DNA of 64,000 bases from Luteolibacter sp. SL250 (GCF_026625605.1 NZ_CP113054.1:2480001-2544000); one strand, 5' to 3'; counted from the stretch's first letter, positions 9,703 through 18,618 are shown. The notes: generated by a model from the letters alone, not told the origin. Numbers and translations: made by a program.

Positions 9703-11144
9703 GCGAGGATCCCACCCACCACCTTCGCGGGTTCCACTCCGGTCAATCGTTGGTCGAGGCCTTGGAACTTGAACGACAGCCGCTCATGGTTGAGTCCGAG
9801 CTGGTGCAGGATGGTCGCATGCAGATCGCGGATGTGGACGGGATCCTTCACGATGTTGTAACTCATGTCGTCCGTCTCACCGTAGGTCGTGCCGGGCTTG
9901 ATGCCGCCGCCCGCCATCCAAAGGGAGAAGCAGCGCGGGTGGTGGTCCCGGCCGTAGTTCGTCTCGCTGAGACCACCCTGGCAATAAACGGTGCGGCCGA
10001 ACTCGCCGCCGAAGATGACGAGCGTGTCTTCCAGCATGCCGCGTTGTTTGAGGTCCTGGATCAGCCCGTAGGCCCCCTGGTCCACGTCCTTGCACTGGGA
10101 GGCCAGGTCGCGTGGCAGGTTCCCGTGCTGGTCCCAGCCGCGGTGGAAGATCTGGACGAAGCGCACGCCGCGCTCCAGGAGCCGCCGTGCCATGAGGGTG
10201 GAGTTCGCGAAGGTGCCGCGTGTCTTGCTGTCCTCGCCGTAGAGTTGGTAGGTCGCTTCCGTTTCCCCTGAAAGGTCGGCCAGCTCGGGAACGGACGCCT
10301 GCATGCGGAAGGCCATCTCATACTGCTGGATGCGGGTCTGGATCTCCGGATCGTTGATCGTGCCGAAGGATTTCCGGTTCAGCGCGTTGATGCCGTCCAG
10401 CATGGTGCGCCGCGTTTCACGGGAAATGCCCGGTGCGTCGTTCAGATACAACACGGGGTCACCGGCGGCCCGCAGGGCCACGCCCGCGTGCTTGCCCGGG
10501 AGGAAGCCGGAACCCCAGAGGCGGGAGGAGATGGCCTGCACGTTGGAATACGGGGAGCTGTGCCTGGCATGCAGCACCACGAAGTCCGGAAGATCCTTGT
10601 TCATGGATCCCAATCCGTAGGAAAGCCAGGAACCGATCGATGCCTTCCCGTTCTGCATGGACCCTGTGCAGACGAGCTGGTTCGCGGGCTCATGGTTGAT
10701 GGCATCCGTGTGCATGGACCGGATGACGCAGATGTCATCCGCCATTTTCGCGTGCCATGGCAACAGCTCGCTGAACCAGGTGCCGGACTGTCCGTGTTGG
10801 GCGAACTTGAAGATGGATGGTGCCAGCGGGAACGCCGCCTGGCCGGAGGTCATGCCCGTGAGCCGCTCGCCCTGCTTCGCCAGATAGTCTTTCAGATCTT
10901 CCTTGAACCGCTTCGCCAGTTCCGGCTTGTGGTCGAACAGGTCGATCTGCGATGGAGCGCCGATCAGCGAAATGTAGATCGCCCGCTTCGCCTTCGCGGC
11001 GGCATGGGGCAGTCCTGCATCCGCCGTCGAACCGAGACCGGCTTTTGCCAGCAGTGATGATACCGCCGCAACGCCGAGCCCCGTCCCGGAGCGCCGGAAA
11101 AATTGGCGTCTGGTCAGCGCGAGATTCTGGAAATCCTGGAGCAT
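9699..11144 (-). CDS. DUF1501 secreted protein (sulfatase-like fold), Tat signal
   Basis: 481 residues. Start set at 11144 because it gives a twin-arginine leader (LTRRQFFRRSGTGLGVAAVS); upstream in-frame codons do not look coding. Family landmarks: ISLIGAPSQIDLFDHKPEL, FAQHGQSGTWFSELLPWHA, GSWLSYGLGSMNKDLPDFVVL, VIFGGEFGRT, GRDHHPRCFSLWMAGGGIK. DUF1501 proteins are alkaline-phosphatase-superfamily-like exported proteins very common in Planctomycetes and Verrucomicrobia, normally next to a DUF1549/DUF1553 partner. This copy has no such partner nearby and instead overlaps the ydcF-like gene by 4 nt. A paralogue lies at 25450-26922. Function unknown; a role in polymer breakdown is only inference. 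Confidence 0.88.
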   Translation of the reverse strand: MLQDFQNLALTRRQFFRRSGTGLGVAAVSSLLAKAGLGSTADAGLPHAAAKAKRAIYISLIGAPSQIDLFDHKPELAKRFKEDLKDYLAKQGERLTGMTSGQAAFPLAPSIFKFAQHGQSGTWFSELLPWHAKMADDICVIRSMHTDAINHEPANQLVCTGSMQNGKASIGSWLSYGLGSMNKDLPDFVVLHARHSSPYSNVQAISSRLWGSGFLPGKHAGVALRAAGDPVLYLNDAPGISRETRRTMLDGINALNRKSFGTINDPEIQTRIQQYEMAFRMQASVPELADLSGETEATYQLYGEDSKTRGTFANSTLMARRLLERGVRFVQIFHRGWDQHGNLPRDLASQCKDVDQGAYGLIQDLKQRGMLEDTLVIFGGEFGRTVYCQGGLSETNYGRDHHPRCFSLWMAGGGIKPGTTYGETDDMSYNIVKDPVHIRDLHATILHQLGLNHERLSFKFQGLDQRLTGVEPAKVVGGILA

Positions 11145-11370
11145 GGGTTTTGGGTTTCTGGAGTTACCATACGCTGGGGAGAGAAGGGCTTCTTTCCCAG
11201 CAAAACCTCGTGATGATCCCGGAAGACGGGTGGTGAAAATGCGGATGGGCGGCAGATTCGTGGAGTAAGCTGCCGGGTTCATGGTAGCCGGGCATATTCG
11301 GGTTGCCCGGTCGGATCCGTTGTGGCGAATGTCAGGAGTCTTCAAAAATAAGGCATCCCTTAAGACCACC

Positions 11371-11730
11371 ATGGCATCCCTCCCACCATCGTCCCCGGTC
11401 CGTGTGCGCTATTGCCTGCGCAGCATCTGTTCACCGTTGCTGCTGACGGGATGTATCGCGCAGTTGTCCGGCTCGCTGCCTGCTGCGGGCATCATCCTGA
11501 TACTGGGCCTGATCCTGACGTTTCTCATCATCGTCAGGCCGTATATGGAAGTCACGGACGGGGATGCCAGATACGTGGGCCTGCTTACGGGCAGGAGAAT
11601 GGCCGTGGAAGATCTCGGATGGGTTCTTTCTTCCAAAACCCTGCGATGGTTCGTGAGGAGGGGGGACATGGACAAGGTGAGGCAGCTCCTTGCGGGTGCG
11701 GCTCCGAAACGGGTGGTTACCCAAGCCTGA
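11371..11730 (+). CDS. small membrane protein of unknown function
   Basis: 119 residues from the ATG at 11371; in-frame ATGs also exist at 11281 and 11329. Very hydrophobic middle (PAAGIILILGLILTFLIIV) preceded by LLLTGC, which resembles a lipobox, and followed by a short soluble tail with GDARYVGLLTGRRMAVEDLG and charged C-terminus. Third codon positions are strongly G/C, unlike the alternative frames, which supports coding. No family recognised. Its stop is 17 nt before the next gene, so the two are probably co-transcribed. The 226 bp upstream (11145-11370) is a divergent promoter region with nothing else seen. Confidence 0.5.
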   Translation: MASLPPSSPVRVRYCLRSICSPLLLTGCIAQLSGSLPAAGIILILGLILTFLIIVRPYMEVTDGDARYVGLLTGRRMAVEDLGWVLSSKTLRWFVRRGDMDKVRQLLAGAAPKRVVTQA

Positions 11731-11747
11731 GACGGACGGTTGGCGGG

Positions 11748-12173
11748 ATGAGGGAAGGAATCTTGTTGAGCGGGGAGTTCGTGCTCCATCACCCGTGCGG
11801 TCTGCGGATCGCGAGGGGGATGGAGGAAAAGCAGGCGGTCTTGCTGTGCGGCTCCACTGAGGAGGAGATGGGGAACGGTTTTGTATGGCGGCATCTCCCG
11901 CAGGCTCCCGTTGAGGGGGGCTTGCTGGCGGCTGGCCTTTGTTTTTACCAAGGTGACCTGGTGACGGTGTCCCTGCGTGTTGGGGATGCCGGGAGCGGCT
12001 CGGTTGGCTGGGAGAACTGGACGGAGGCGGAGGAACGGGAGTGTGTCCGGCGCACCGGTAAATGGCTGCGTGGCCTGGGCTACAAGCCGGGGAACCACCG
12101 TTGGTGCGAGATCAGCCTCGGCTATGACCCTGGAAGCGGATCCGGCGGCGCGGTGGTCCGGTTCCACCAATGA
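11748..12173 (+). CDS. hypothetical protein, about 141 residues
   Basis: Starts MREGILLSGEFVLHHPCG; the same frame is open upstream but that part reads as an out-of-frame shadow of the preceding gene. Mixed alpha/beta composition with many Trp and Gly residues (GWENWTEAEERECVRRTGKW, GNHRWCEISLGYDPGSG). No signal peptide, membrane segment or catalytic motif recognised. Likely forms a two-gene unit with 11371-11730. A third-position G/C bias supports this strand over the equally long open frame on the opposite strand. Confidence 0.5.
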   Translation: MREGILLSGEFVLHHPCGLRIARGMEEKQAVLLCGSTEEEMGNGFVWRHLPQAPVEGGLLAAGLCFYQGDLVTVSLRVGDAGSGSVGWENWTEAEERECVRRTGKWLRGLGYKPGNHRWCEISLGYDPGSGSGGAVVRFHQ

Positions 12174-12245
12174 GATGCGGCCCCGCGCAGACGTTGGAAA
12201 GTCTCGGACGGTGAGATTTTTTAAGCGCAGATTATAGGATTAAGA

Positions 12246-12299
12246 AGGATTCCTCACTTCAGCGTCCGATGTTGGACGTTCAATGTTCGATGTTTGATC
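12246..12299. repeat. family E short-unit repeat (GATGTT/TTCAATGTTC type)
   Basis: Run of near-repeats CGATGTTGGA, CGTTCAATGT, TCGATGTTTGA just after the 3' end of cysE. Sequences built from GAACATTGAACATCGAAC-like units are common in intergenic regions of Verrucomicrobia, Planctomycetes and Lentisphaerae; here a single tract is present. Confidence 0.45.
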
Positions 12300-12309
12300 T
12301 GAGCTTCGC

Positions 12310-13224
12310 TCAAATCGACCATGTGAGGTCGGCGCGGCGCTCCACCTTGCTGCGGATGGAGAGATTCTTTTCCTCGTGGATGACCAGACTGTCCGGCGGG
12401 ATGCTGTGCATGAGGAAGACGTTCGCACCGATGGTGGAGTTCGAACCGATGACCGTTTCCCCGCCGAGGATGGTGGAGTTCGGATAGACGGTCACATTGT
12501 CGCCCAGGTTGGGATGGCGTTTGAGTCCCTTGATGACGTGGCCGTGTTCGTCCTTGATGAAGGTGCGGGCGCCCAGGGTCACGCCGTGGTAGATCTTGCA
12601 GTGGTTGCCGATGTTGCAGGTTTCTCCGATGACCACGCCGGTGCCGTGGTCGATGAAGAAATGGGCGCCGATGGAGGCCCCGGGGTGGATGTCGATGCCG
12701 GTGCGGGAGTGCGCCCACTCCGTCATCATGCGCGGGATCATCGGCGCGCCCGCACGGTAGAGCCGGTGGGCCAGCCGCTGGATGGCGATGGCCTCGATGA
12801 ACGGGTAGGAAAGGATGATCTCCTCATGGCTGCGGGCGGAGGGATCGTTGTTGTAGGCGGCCTCGATGTCGGTGCGGAGGATCTCCCGGACGATGTGGAG
12901 CGCCTTGCAGAACTTCCGGATGATGGGCGGTGTCAGGCCGGTGGGCTTGGTGGGATTCCCAATGCGGACGCTCTTCCGCACCTGGTCCTCCAGCCTGCCG
13001 ATCACGGATGCCAGACGCTCGCCGGTGATCTCCTCCAGGTTGCCGGAATGAACGACGTCATTGTCGAGGAAGCCCGGGAAAAGCAACTGCAGCAGGCCCT
13101 CGCAGATTTCGCCCACGGCGTGCTTGGAAGGCAGGTTGAGGGCGTCGGCGTTGTTGAGGCCTCCGAATTTCTCGTAGGAGGCGAGAAGTTTGGGGATATA
13201 CTCGGAATAGGAGTGGTCGGGCAC
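12310..13224 (-). CDS. cysE: serine O-acetyltransferase (CysE/EpsC type)
   Basis: 304 residues. Transfers acetyl from acetyl-CoA to L-serine, giving O-acetylserine for cysteine synthesis. The N-terminal alpha-helical part (residues 1-190) is longer than in E. coli CysE, as in the EpsC-like subgroup. A left-handed beta-helix follows with hexapeptide repeats: GIDIHPGASIGAHFFIDHGT, GVVIGETCNIGNHCKIYHGV, NLGDNVTVYPNSTILGG. The HPGA and DHGTG motifs carry the catalytic/serine-binding residues. Lies 36 nt downstream of a rhodanese gene on the same strand, consistent with a small sulfur-metabolism unit. Confidence 0.93.
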   Translation of the reverse strand: MPDHSYSEYIPKLLASYEKFGGLNNADALNLPSKHAVGEICEGLLQLLFPGFLDNDVVHSGNLEEITGERLASVIGRLEDQVRKSVRIGNPTKPTGLTPPIIRKFCKALHIVREILRTDIEAAYNNDPSARSHEEIILSYPFIEAIAIQRLAHRLYRAGAPMIPRMMTEWAHSRTGIDIHPGASIGAHFFIDHGTGVVIGETCNIGNHCKIYHGVTLGARTFIKDEHGHVIKGLKRHPNLGDNVTVYPNSTILGGETVIGSNSTIGANVFLMHSIPPDSLVIHEEKNLSIRSKVERRADLTWSI

Positions 13225-13260
13225 GGTGGGATCTGGGGCTGGGCCGGTGGACCCGTGATG

Positions 13261-13761
13261 TCAGCGGTTCCAGGGGGCTTTCGCAAGGAGCAGTCCCATC
13301 CCGCACCAGTCGGTGATACCGGCGAAGACGAGTCCCGCCCCCACGAAACCGGAGAGGAAGAAGAAATGGGGATTCACAAACCATCCCAGCAGAAACCCCG
13401 TGAGGACCAGGGAACCGGCCGCGATGCGGACCTGACGTTCCAGACCGATGACCTTCTTCTCGCTCCGCACCACCGGCAGGCCGGCCTCCACCCAGGCGAG
13501 CGTCCCGCCCTCCACCACGACGGGTAGCTGTGAGGAGGAGAATTTTTCAGCGGCACGGGTGGCACGTTGTCCGGAACGGCAGAGAAGGTAGATGGGCTTG
13601 CCGTCCGGCAGGGAGGACGGATCCAGGGTGTCCAGGGGCAGGTTCTTCGCGCCCTGTGCGTGGACTTCCCTGAACTCCAGCGGAGTGCGGACGTCGATGA
13701 GTTCGGCTGAGGGATCGGCGGTGAGGAGTTCGCGGAGAGCGGTGGGAGTGATGGTGGTCAT
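13261..13761 (-). CDS. rhodanese-domain membrane protein (YgaP-like, rhodanese + DUF2892)
   Basis: 166 residues; start at 13761 gives MTTITPTALRELL directly before the domain. Rhodanese domain residues about 5-95: AELIDVRTPLEFREVHAQGA, active-site loop LCRSGQRA with the persulfide Cys, and GGTLAWVEAGLPV. A DUF2892 two-helix membrane part follows (LVLTGFLLGWFVNPHFFFLSG). Same architecture as E. coli YgaP, an inner-membrane sulfurtransferase. Likely co-transcribed with cysE. Confidence 0.9.
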   Translation of the reverse strand: MTTITPTALRELLTADPSAELIDVRTPLEFREVHAQGAKNLPLDTLDPSSLPDGKPIYLLCRSGQRATRAAEKFSSSQLPVVVEGGTLAWVEAGLPVVRSEKKVIGLERQVRIAAGSLVLTGFLLGWFVNPHFFFLSGFVGAGLVFAGITDWCGMGLLLAKAPWNR

Positions 13762-13766
13762 GTCAG

Positions 13767-13979
13767 TCAGGAACGGAGGGTGGCGGTGAGGCGGGTGGGG
13801 CATTGCAGGAGTTCGGAGGCGTCGAAGACACAACCCGTCACAGCGACACCTTCTTTCTGGATCGCGGCGATGCCCGGGCGGGCGGCGGAGAACATACCGC
13901 GGTCGTTCCTGCCATTGCCCGCCGCCACAATGGAGTCCGCGCCGGGATTTTCAACAAAGCTCCGCTTCACCCCATTCAT
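13767..13979 (-). pseudogene. C-terminal remnant of a HAD-family soluble P-type-ATPase-like phosphatase
   Basis: About 70 codons, reading GADSIVAAGNGRNDRGMF then ARPGIAAIQKEG and ending TRLTATLRS. This matches from memory the C-terminal third of the COG4087-type HAD phosphatases (about 150 residues; GNGRND motif, AALGIAVIGPEG, DALDLLLNPKRLVATLR). The N-terminal part with the catalytic DxD aspartates is absent: only 44 nt separate the fragment from the end of dnaE2. The position 5 nt before the rhodanese start suggests decay or a deletion joining dnaE2 to the remnant. It could still be expressed as a short peptide. Confidence 0.6.
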
Positions 13980-14023
13980 TCCCCTGGCGGAGGATGGTGG
14001 TTCCAGACCGCCGTAGCCACTGG

Positions 14024-17000
14024 TCAGTGGAAATCATGTGACCGTGCCGCCTGGCTGGCTTCCACACCCGGCAACGGCTCGATGTGGTGGATGAAAACCG
14101 TCGGTTGGTCGCCTTCCGACCGCTGGAGATGGCCATGGGAGAGCAGGAACGGCTCGCTGGTGATCACGGCGCGCAGCCGGTGGAAGGTTTCCTTTTTCAC
14201 GAACAGGTTGGCGATGCCGGTCTCATCCTCCAGCGAAATGAAACAGTGCCCCTTGGCGGTGCCGGGGCGCTGGCGGCAGATGACCATGCCCGCCACCGTG
14301 ACGGGGATGCCGTGGGGCAGGTTCCGCAAGTCGTTGGCGCGGAGGATCTTCCTGTCTGCCGACCGTTTGCGCCAGAGCTGCATCGGGTGCGGGCCGGTGG
14401 AAGCTCCCTGGATCTCGAAGTCCGCCGACAGCCGCTCGGTGGACGACATGACAGGGAGATATTCCACTGGGCCGGGTCTGCCGGGCGGGAGCAGTTCGTC
14501 GTGGAGGGGTAGTTCCACCTGCCAGAGCGCCTGACGGCGGTGGGCGACTTCGGGAAGCCCGTTCAAGGCTCCGGCCCGGGCGAGGATCCGCCGTTCCTTG
14601 TCGCCGGGCTTCACCCGGGAAAGGAAGTCCTCCAGCGAGGAGAAAGCCTGAACCTCTCTCATCCCGGTGATCCGGGCGGCGGTGGCGGCTGACAGCCCCT
14701 TGAGCCGGTGCAAGCCGAGCCGGATGGTGAGGTCATCCTCGACGGTGGTCTGCACCTCGCTGGACAGGCAGGACACCGGCTTGACCCGCATGCCGCGGTG
14801 TTTCGCGTCCTGGAGGAGGGTGTGGACCGAGTAGAAGCCCATCGGCTGGTGGTTGATGAGAGCGGTGTAGAACTCCGCCGGGTGGTGGACCTTCAGCCAG
14901 CAGGAAGTGTAGGCCAGCAGGGCAAAGGAGATCGCATGGCTTTCCGGAAAGCCGTAGAGCGCAAAGGAACCGATGGCGGCGACGACCTTTTGCTGCACCT
15001 CCTCGCTGATTCCCCGCGCGGTCATGCCGAGCCGGAGCTTGGCGGTGACCTTTTGCATGCGTTCGTCGTTGCGCTTGAAATCCATGGCCCGCCTCAGCTC
15101 GTCGGCCTCCGCTCCCGTAAAGCCGGCGATATCCATCGCCATGCGGAGGACCTGTTCCTGGAACAGGGGGACGCCGAAGGTGCGCTTCAGGTTTTCAGCA
15201 CAGTCCGGATGAATGCAGTCGATCGGCTCACGGCCGTTGCGGCGGCGGAGGTAGGGATGGACGAGATCCCCGACGATGGGGCCGGGACGGATGATGGCCA
15301 CCTCCACCACCAGATCGTAAAAGGTGCGGGGACGCAGGATGGGCAGGGTCGCCATCTGGGCGCGGGATTCCACCTGGAAGGTGCCGATGGTGTCGGCCCG
15401 GCAGAGCAGATCGAACACGGCGGGGTCGTCTTTCGGGATCTTCGCGAGGTCCACCGGATCACCGCGGCGGGAACGGATCTCCAGCGCATGCTCGATGGCG
15501 GCGAGCATGCCGAGTCCCAGGAGGTCGATCTTGACGATGCCCAAGTCCTCGCAATCGTCCTTGTCCCACTGGACGACGGTTCTGCCGGGCATGGTGGCGG
15601 GCTGGAGCGGGACGACGGCATCCAGCCCGTGGTCGCAGATGATCATGCCGCCGGAGTGCTGGCCGAGGTGACGGGGCATACCGAGCGCCGCGTGGAAGAG
15701 GTGGTCCAGCGCGGCGAGGCGCGGGTGGGAAGGGGGGATCAGAGGGGCGATTTGGTCCTCGAACTGGCTTTTCACTTCCGCCACTTCGTCATCCTTGCGG
15801 AAAAAACGGTGGGAGCCGCTGGAGAAGCGGTCAGCCAGTTCCGGCGGAAAGCCCAGCACCTTGCTCATTTCCCTGAATGCCGATTTCGAGCGGTAGGTGA
15901 TGACGTTGGCGGTCATGGCCGCGTTGCGGACGCCATACTTTTTATAGACGTGCTGGATGACCTCCTCCCGGCGGTCGCCCGATGGGAAATCGATGTCGAT
16001 GTCCGGCCAGGTTTTCCGGTTCTCCGACAGGAACCTTTCAAAGAGGAGTTCATGTTTGATGGGATCGACGGCGGTGATCTCCAGGCAGTAGCAGACCACC
16101 GAGTTCGCGGCAGACCCCCGGCCCTGGCAGAGGATGCCGCGCCCGCGGGCGAATTCCATCAGCTCGTGGACGATCAGGAAGTAGCCTGGGAAGCCGAGCT
16201 GCCCGATCAACGCCAGTTCTTTTTCGAGCTGCTGCTTCACCCTGGCGCTGGATTTCACGTAGCGTTTCCGAGCGCCCGCGTAGGCCAAGTGACGGAGGCG
16301 TGCGGACTGCTCATCCAGCGATAGCGGCTTTCCCTGACCGTCGGAGAAAGCCGGAAAGCGGTAGCCGAGGTTCTCCAGCGTGAAACCGATCCGTTCCGCG
16401 AGGCGCAGCGAGTTGTGGATGGCGTGCGGCAGATCGGCGAAAAGCGCGGCCATTTCCGGGAGGGATTTCAGGTGGCGTTCACCGTTCGCGGCCAGCAGGC
16501 GTCCGGCCCGGTCGAGCGGCACATGATGGCGGAGGCAGGCGAAGGCATCCGCCAGCCGCCGGTCGCCGCGTGTGGCGTGGAGGGGGGCGTTGCTCGCCAC
16601 CACGGGAACGCGGAGATGCCCGGCCAGATCGATGAGGTGGCGGTTGATGCGTCCGTCTTCCCGCAGTCCGTGGCGGTGGAGTTCCACAAAGACATTTTCC
16701 CTGCCGAACAGCGTGACCAGCCGTTGCGCGGCTTCCAGTGCCTGTGGTCGGTCGTCGCGCAGCAGGGGCTTGCACACCGGGCCGTCACGCCCGCCGGTGA
16801 GGGCGACCAGATGCCCGGTGCCATGGGGGAGGCTGTGGGGTTCCTCCGGCAGCAGGTGACGGTCGCTCAGGTGGCGGCTCATCATCCGGTAGCCTTCCCG
16901 CGTGGCGCACAGGACGGGAAAGCACGTGCCGTCCGGCAGATCGAGCGTCGCCCCGACGAGGGCGCGGATGCCGCATTCCTTCGCCGCGTGGTGCGCCCGC

Positions 17001-17149
17001 GCGGAGCCATAGAAGCCCGCCCGGTCGGTGATGGCGATAGTCCCGTATCCCAGCTCGGCGGCATGACGGATCATCGTTTCCGGCTGGCTGGCCCCTTCCA
17101 GGAAAGAGAAGGCGGAGAGGGCGTGCAGTTCCGCGAAGGGGGCTGTCAC
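14024..17149 (-). CDS. dnaE2: error-prone DNA polymerase DnaE2 (ImuC)
   Basis: 1,041 residues from a GTG at 17149 that overlaps the imuB stop (GTGA); the resulting N-terminus VTAPFAELHALSAFSFLEGA is the typical PHP-domain start. C-family polymerase for SOS translesion synthesis. PHP domain residues 1-270 (EGAS, ITDRAGFYG); polymerase palm with catalytic WPDIDIDFPSGDR near residues 379-391; fingers with GRGSAANSVVCY; helix-hairpin-helix (RLGLHRLKGLSAATAARITG); OB domain with PVTVAGMVICRQRPGTAKGH; and the typical DnaE2 C-terminal SHDFH. Third gene of the LexA-controlled imuA-imuB-dnaE2 cassette. Distinct from the replicative DnaE1, which is not in the window. Confidence 0.96.
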   Translation of the reverse strand: MTAPFAELHALSAFSFLEGASQPETMIRHAAELGYGTIAITDRAGFYGSARAHHAAKECGIRALVGATLDLPDGTCFPVLCATREGYRMMSRHLSDRHLLPEEPHSLPHGTGHLVALTGGRDGPVCKPLLRDDRPQALEAAQRLVTLFGRENVFVELHRHGLREDGRINRHLIDLAGHLRVPVVASNAPLHATRGDRRLADAFACLRHHVPLDRAGRLLAANGERHLKSLPEMAALFADLPHAIHNSLRLAERIGFTLENLGYRFPAFSDGQGKPLSLDEQSARLRHLAYAGARKRYVKSSARVKQQLEKELALIGQLGFPGYFLIVHELMEFARGRGILCQGRGSAANSVVCYCLEITAVDPIKHELLFERFLSENRKTWPDIDIDFPSGDRREEVIQHVYKKYGVRNAAMTANVITYRSKSAFREMSKVLGFPPELADRFSSGSHRFFRKDDEVAEVKSQFEDQIAPLIPPSHPRLAALDHLFHAALGMPRHLGQHSGGMIICDHGLDAVVPLQPATMPGRTVVQWDKDDCEDLGIVKIDLLGLGMLAAIEHALEIRSRRGDPVDLAKIPKDDPAVFDLLCRADTIGTFQVESRAQMATLPILRPRTFYDLVVEVAIIRPGPIVGDLVHPYLRRRNGREPIDCIHPDCAENLKRTFGVPLFQEQVLRMAMDIAGFTGAEADELRRAMDFKRNDERMQKVTAKLRLGMTARGISEEVQQKVVAAIGSFALYGFPESHAISFALLAYTSCWLKVHHPAEFYTALINHQPMGFYSVHTLLQDAKHRGMRVKPVSCLSSEVQTTVEDDLTIRLGLHRLKGLSAATAARITGMREVQAFSSLEDFLSRVKPGDKERRILARAGALNGLPEVAHRRQALWQVELPLHDELLPPGRPGPVEYLPVMSSTERLSADFEIQGASTGPHPMQLWRKRSADRKILRANDLRNLPHGIPVTVAGMVICRQRPGTAKGHCFISLEDETGIANLFVKKETFHRLRAVITSEPFLLSHGHLQRSEGDQPTVFIHHIEPLPGVEASQAARSHDFH

Positions 17150-18618
17150 CGGTAGATGCCCTCCAGTTGCCAGCGGTCCGGCGTTTCGAAGACGAGCCGC
17201 AGCAGATGGCGGCTGGCGATCTGGATGTCCCACTCCAGCCGCTGCCATGCTTCCGACGGCTGCCACCATGTGCCCGAGGAGGAAAAAGGACCACGGCGAC
17301 CGGTGATCTCACCGGGATGGGAACCGGTGAGCAGCGCGAGTGGCACGGGCCTTCCGTCGGTCCATTCATGGGCCACGGCGATGGGGCGGGGAGGGCGGTA
17401 GCGTTGCAGCGGCACCGGGCAGGCGGGATGGTACGGCCGGGCAAGGACAGCACCGGCGTTTCCCGCCGCCGGACGGAGGATGAAAGCGTCCGCTGCATGG
17501 GAGTCCGCAGGCACGGGAACACCGACATGGCCCGGCCCGAGCAGCGCTTCCAGTTTTGCCAGCGTTTCCGCCCAGCGTGACGGGTTGGGCAGTTCCCGGT
17601 GGAGCCAGTCGCGCTGGGAGGCGTCCTTGGCGGTGGCTTCCGCATCGAGTTCTAGGGCGACAACCGCCGCATCCGGCCGGAGGGATTCCAGCCAGGTTTG
17701 CAGAGGGGCCAGCATGCCTTCCACCGCCGTCTGCGGATCCGGCAGGCGGATGCGGCGGGTGAGGGTATTGCCGGACTCCAGGGTCAGCCGCAGGTCGAGC
17801 AGCCCGGCGGCGAGCGACCGGCCCGCCAGACGGCCGGCGAGGGTGTGGAGAAGACGCTTGAGCAGGAAAATCACCGGATCGAGCGTGCAGGCGGCGTCCT
17901 CGAAATCGATGCGTTGCGCCAGACTTTCCGGCGGACGGTGGAGGCGGAGCAGGCGGCATGACTTTCCGTGCAGCACATCATGCCAGTGCCCGCTCTCCGG
18001 CCCCAGCCGTTCGGCCAGCGCCTGGCGTGGCAGGTTCATGAAGTCGCCGAGGGTTTTGATGCCCCACCAGCCGAGGATGGTGAGACAGTTCTCACCGGGG
18101 GAAAAGATGCCGAGCCGGTCGAGCGGCAGCGGGGAAAGATCGGCGGGGGAGATCATGCGCCCGTGGAGTTCCCGATGGCGTGCCGCCAGATGGGCGAGAT
18201 CCGGCGTGGCGGCGCGGCCTTGCCACAGGTCGGCATCCGCCAGTTCCACCGTCGGCAGTTCCACAGCAGCTCTGCGGTGGGAAAGATCGAGCGTCACCGT
18301 ATCCGCGGCGGTGAGTTCCAGATCCGGCGTCAGTGATTCGCCGAGAAGGATCAGCTTTTCCCTCAGGGATACCTCCCGCTCCGGATCGGCGGGGATCACC
18401 TTCAGCGAAGGACAGCGGACCAGCGCGCGGTTGAGCGGCCAACCCTCGCCGATACCAGTGTGCCGGGCGGCCTGGTTCACGGCCAGCAGGGGCAGCTTTT
18501 CCTTCACCACCTTCCCGGAGGATGCGGCGAGGATGGCGCAGGGCGCATCCCTCCCTTCCGGGTGACCGGCCAAGGCCGCCGCCATCGCGAAATCCGGAAT
18601 GTGCAACGAGATGAACAT
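17146..18618 (-). CDS. imuB: ImuB, Y-family polymerase-like mutasome adaptor
   Basis: 490 residues. Y-family DNA polymerase fold without catalytic activity in characterised homologues; ImuB bridges DnaE2, ImuA and the beta clamp. N-terminus MFISLHIPDFAMAAALAG is the degenerate palm start (the catalytic DxE aspartate pattern is not seen). Helix-hairpin-helix region ILGWWGIKTLGDFMNLPRQA near 180-210, little-finger region ending near 350, and the C-terminal ImuB domain (WQRLEWDIQIASRHLLRLVF and WQLEGIYR). Starts 9 nt after imuA and overlaps dnaE2 by 4 nt. Confidence 0.93.
   Translation of the reverse strand: MFISLHIPDFAMAAALAGHPEGRDAPCAILAASSGKVVKEKLPLLAVNQAARHTGIGEGWPLNRALVRCPSLKVIPADPEREVSLREKLILLGESLTPDLELTAADTVTLDLSHRRAAVELPTVELADADLWQGRAATPDLAHLAARHRELHGRMISPADLSPLPLDRLGIFSPGENCLTILGWWGIKTLGDFMNLPRQALAERLGPESGHWHDVLHGKSCRLLRLHRPPESLAQRIDFEDAACTLDPVIFLLKRLLHTLAGRLAGRSLAAGLLDLRLTLESGNTLTRRIRLPDPQTAVEGMLAPLQTWLESLRPDAAVVALELDAEATAKDASQRDWLHRELPNPSRWAETLAKLEALLGPGHVGVPVPADSHAADAFILRPAAGNAGAVLARPYHPACPVPLQRYRPPRPIAVAHEWTDGRPVPLALLTGSHPGEITGRRGPFSSSGTWWQPSEAWQRLEWDIQIASRHLLRLVFETPDRWQLEGIYR

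Noticed and set aside
11409..12170. 253-codon minus-strand frame opposite the small gene pair
   Set aside because: No start context, composition of a shadow (Pro/Arg/Thr-rich), and third-position bias favours the plus strand.
13979..14023. CCATCCTCCGCCA on the minus strand looked like a tRNA-Ser 3' end (possible attachment site)
   Set aside because: No matching T-loop, anticodon arm or 5' half nearby; no integrase in the window.
14708..16324. 538-codon plus-strand frame opposite dnaE2
   Set aside because: Antisense shadow of dnaE2.
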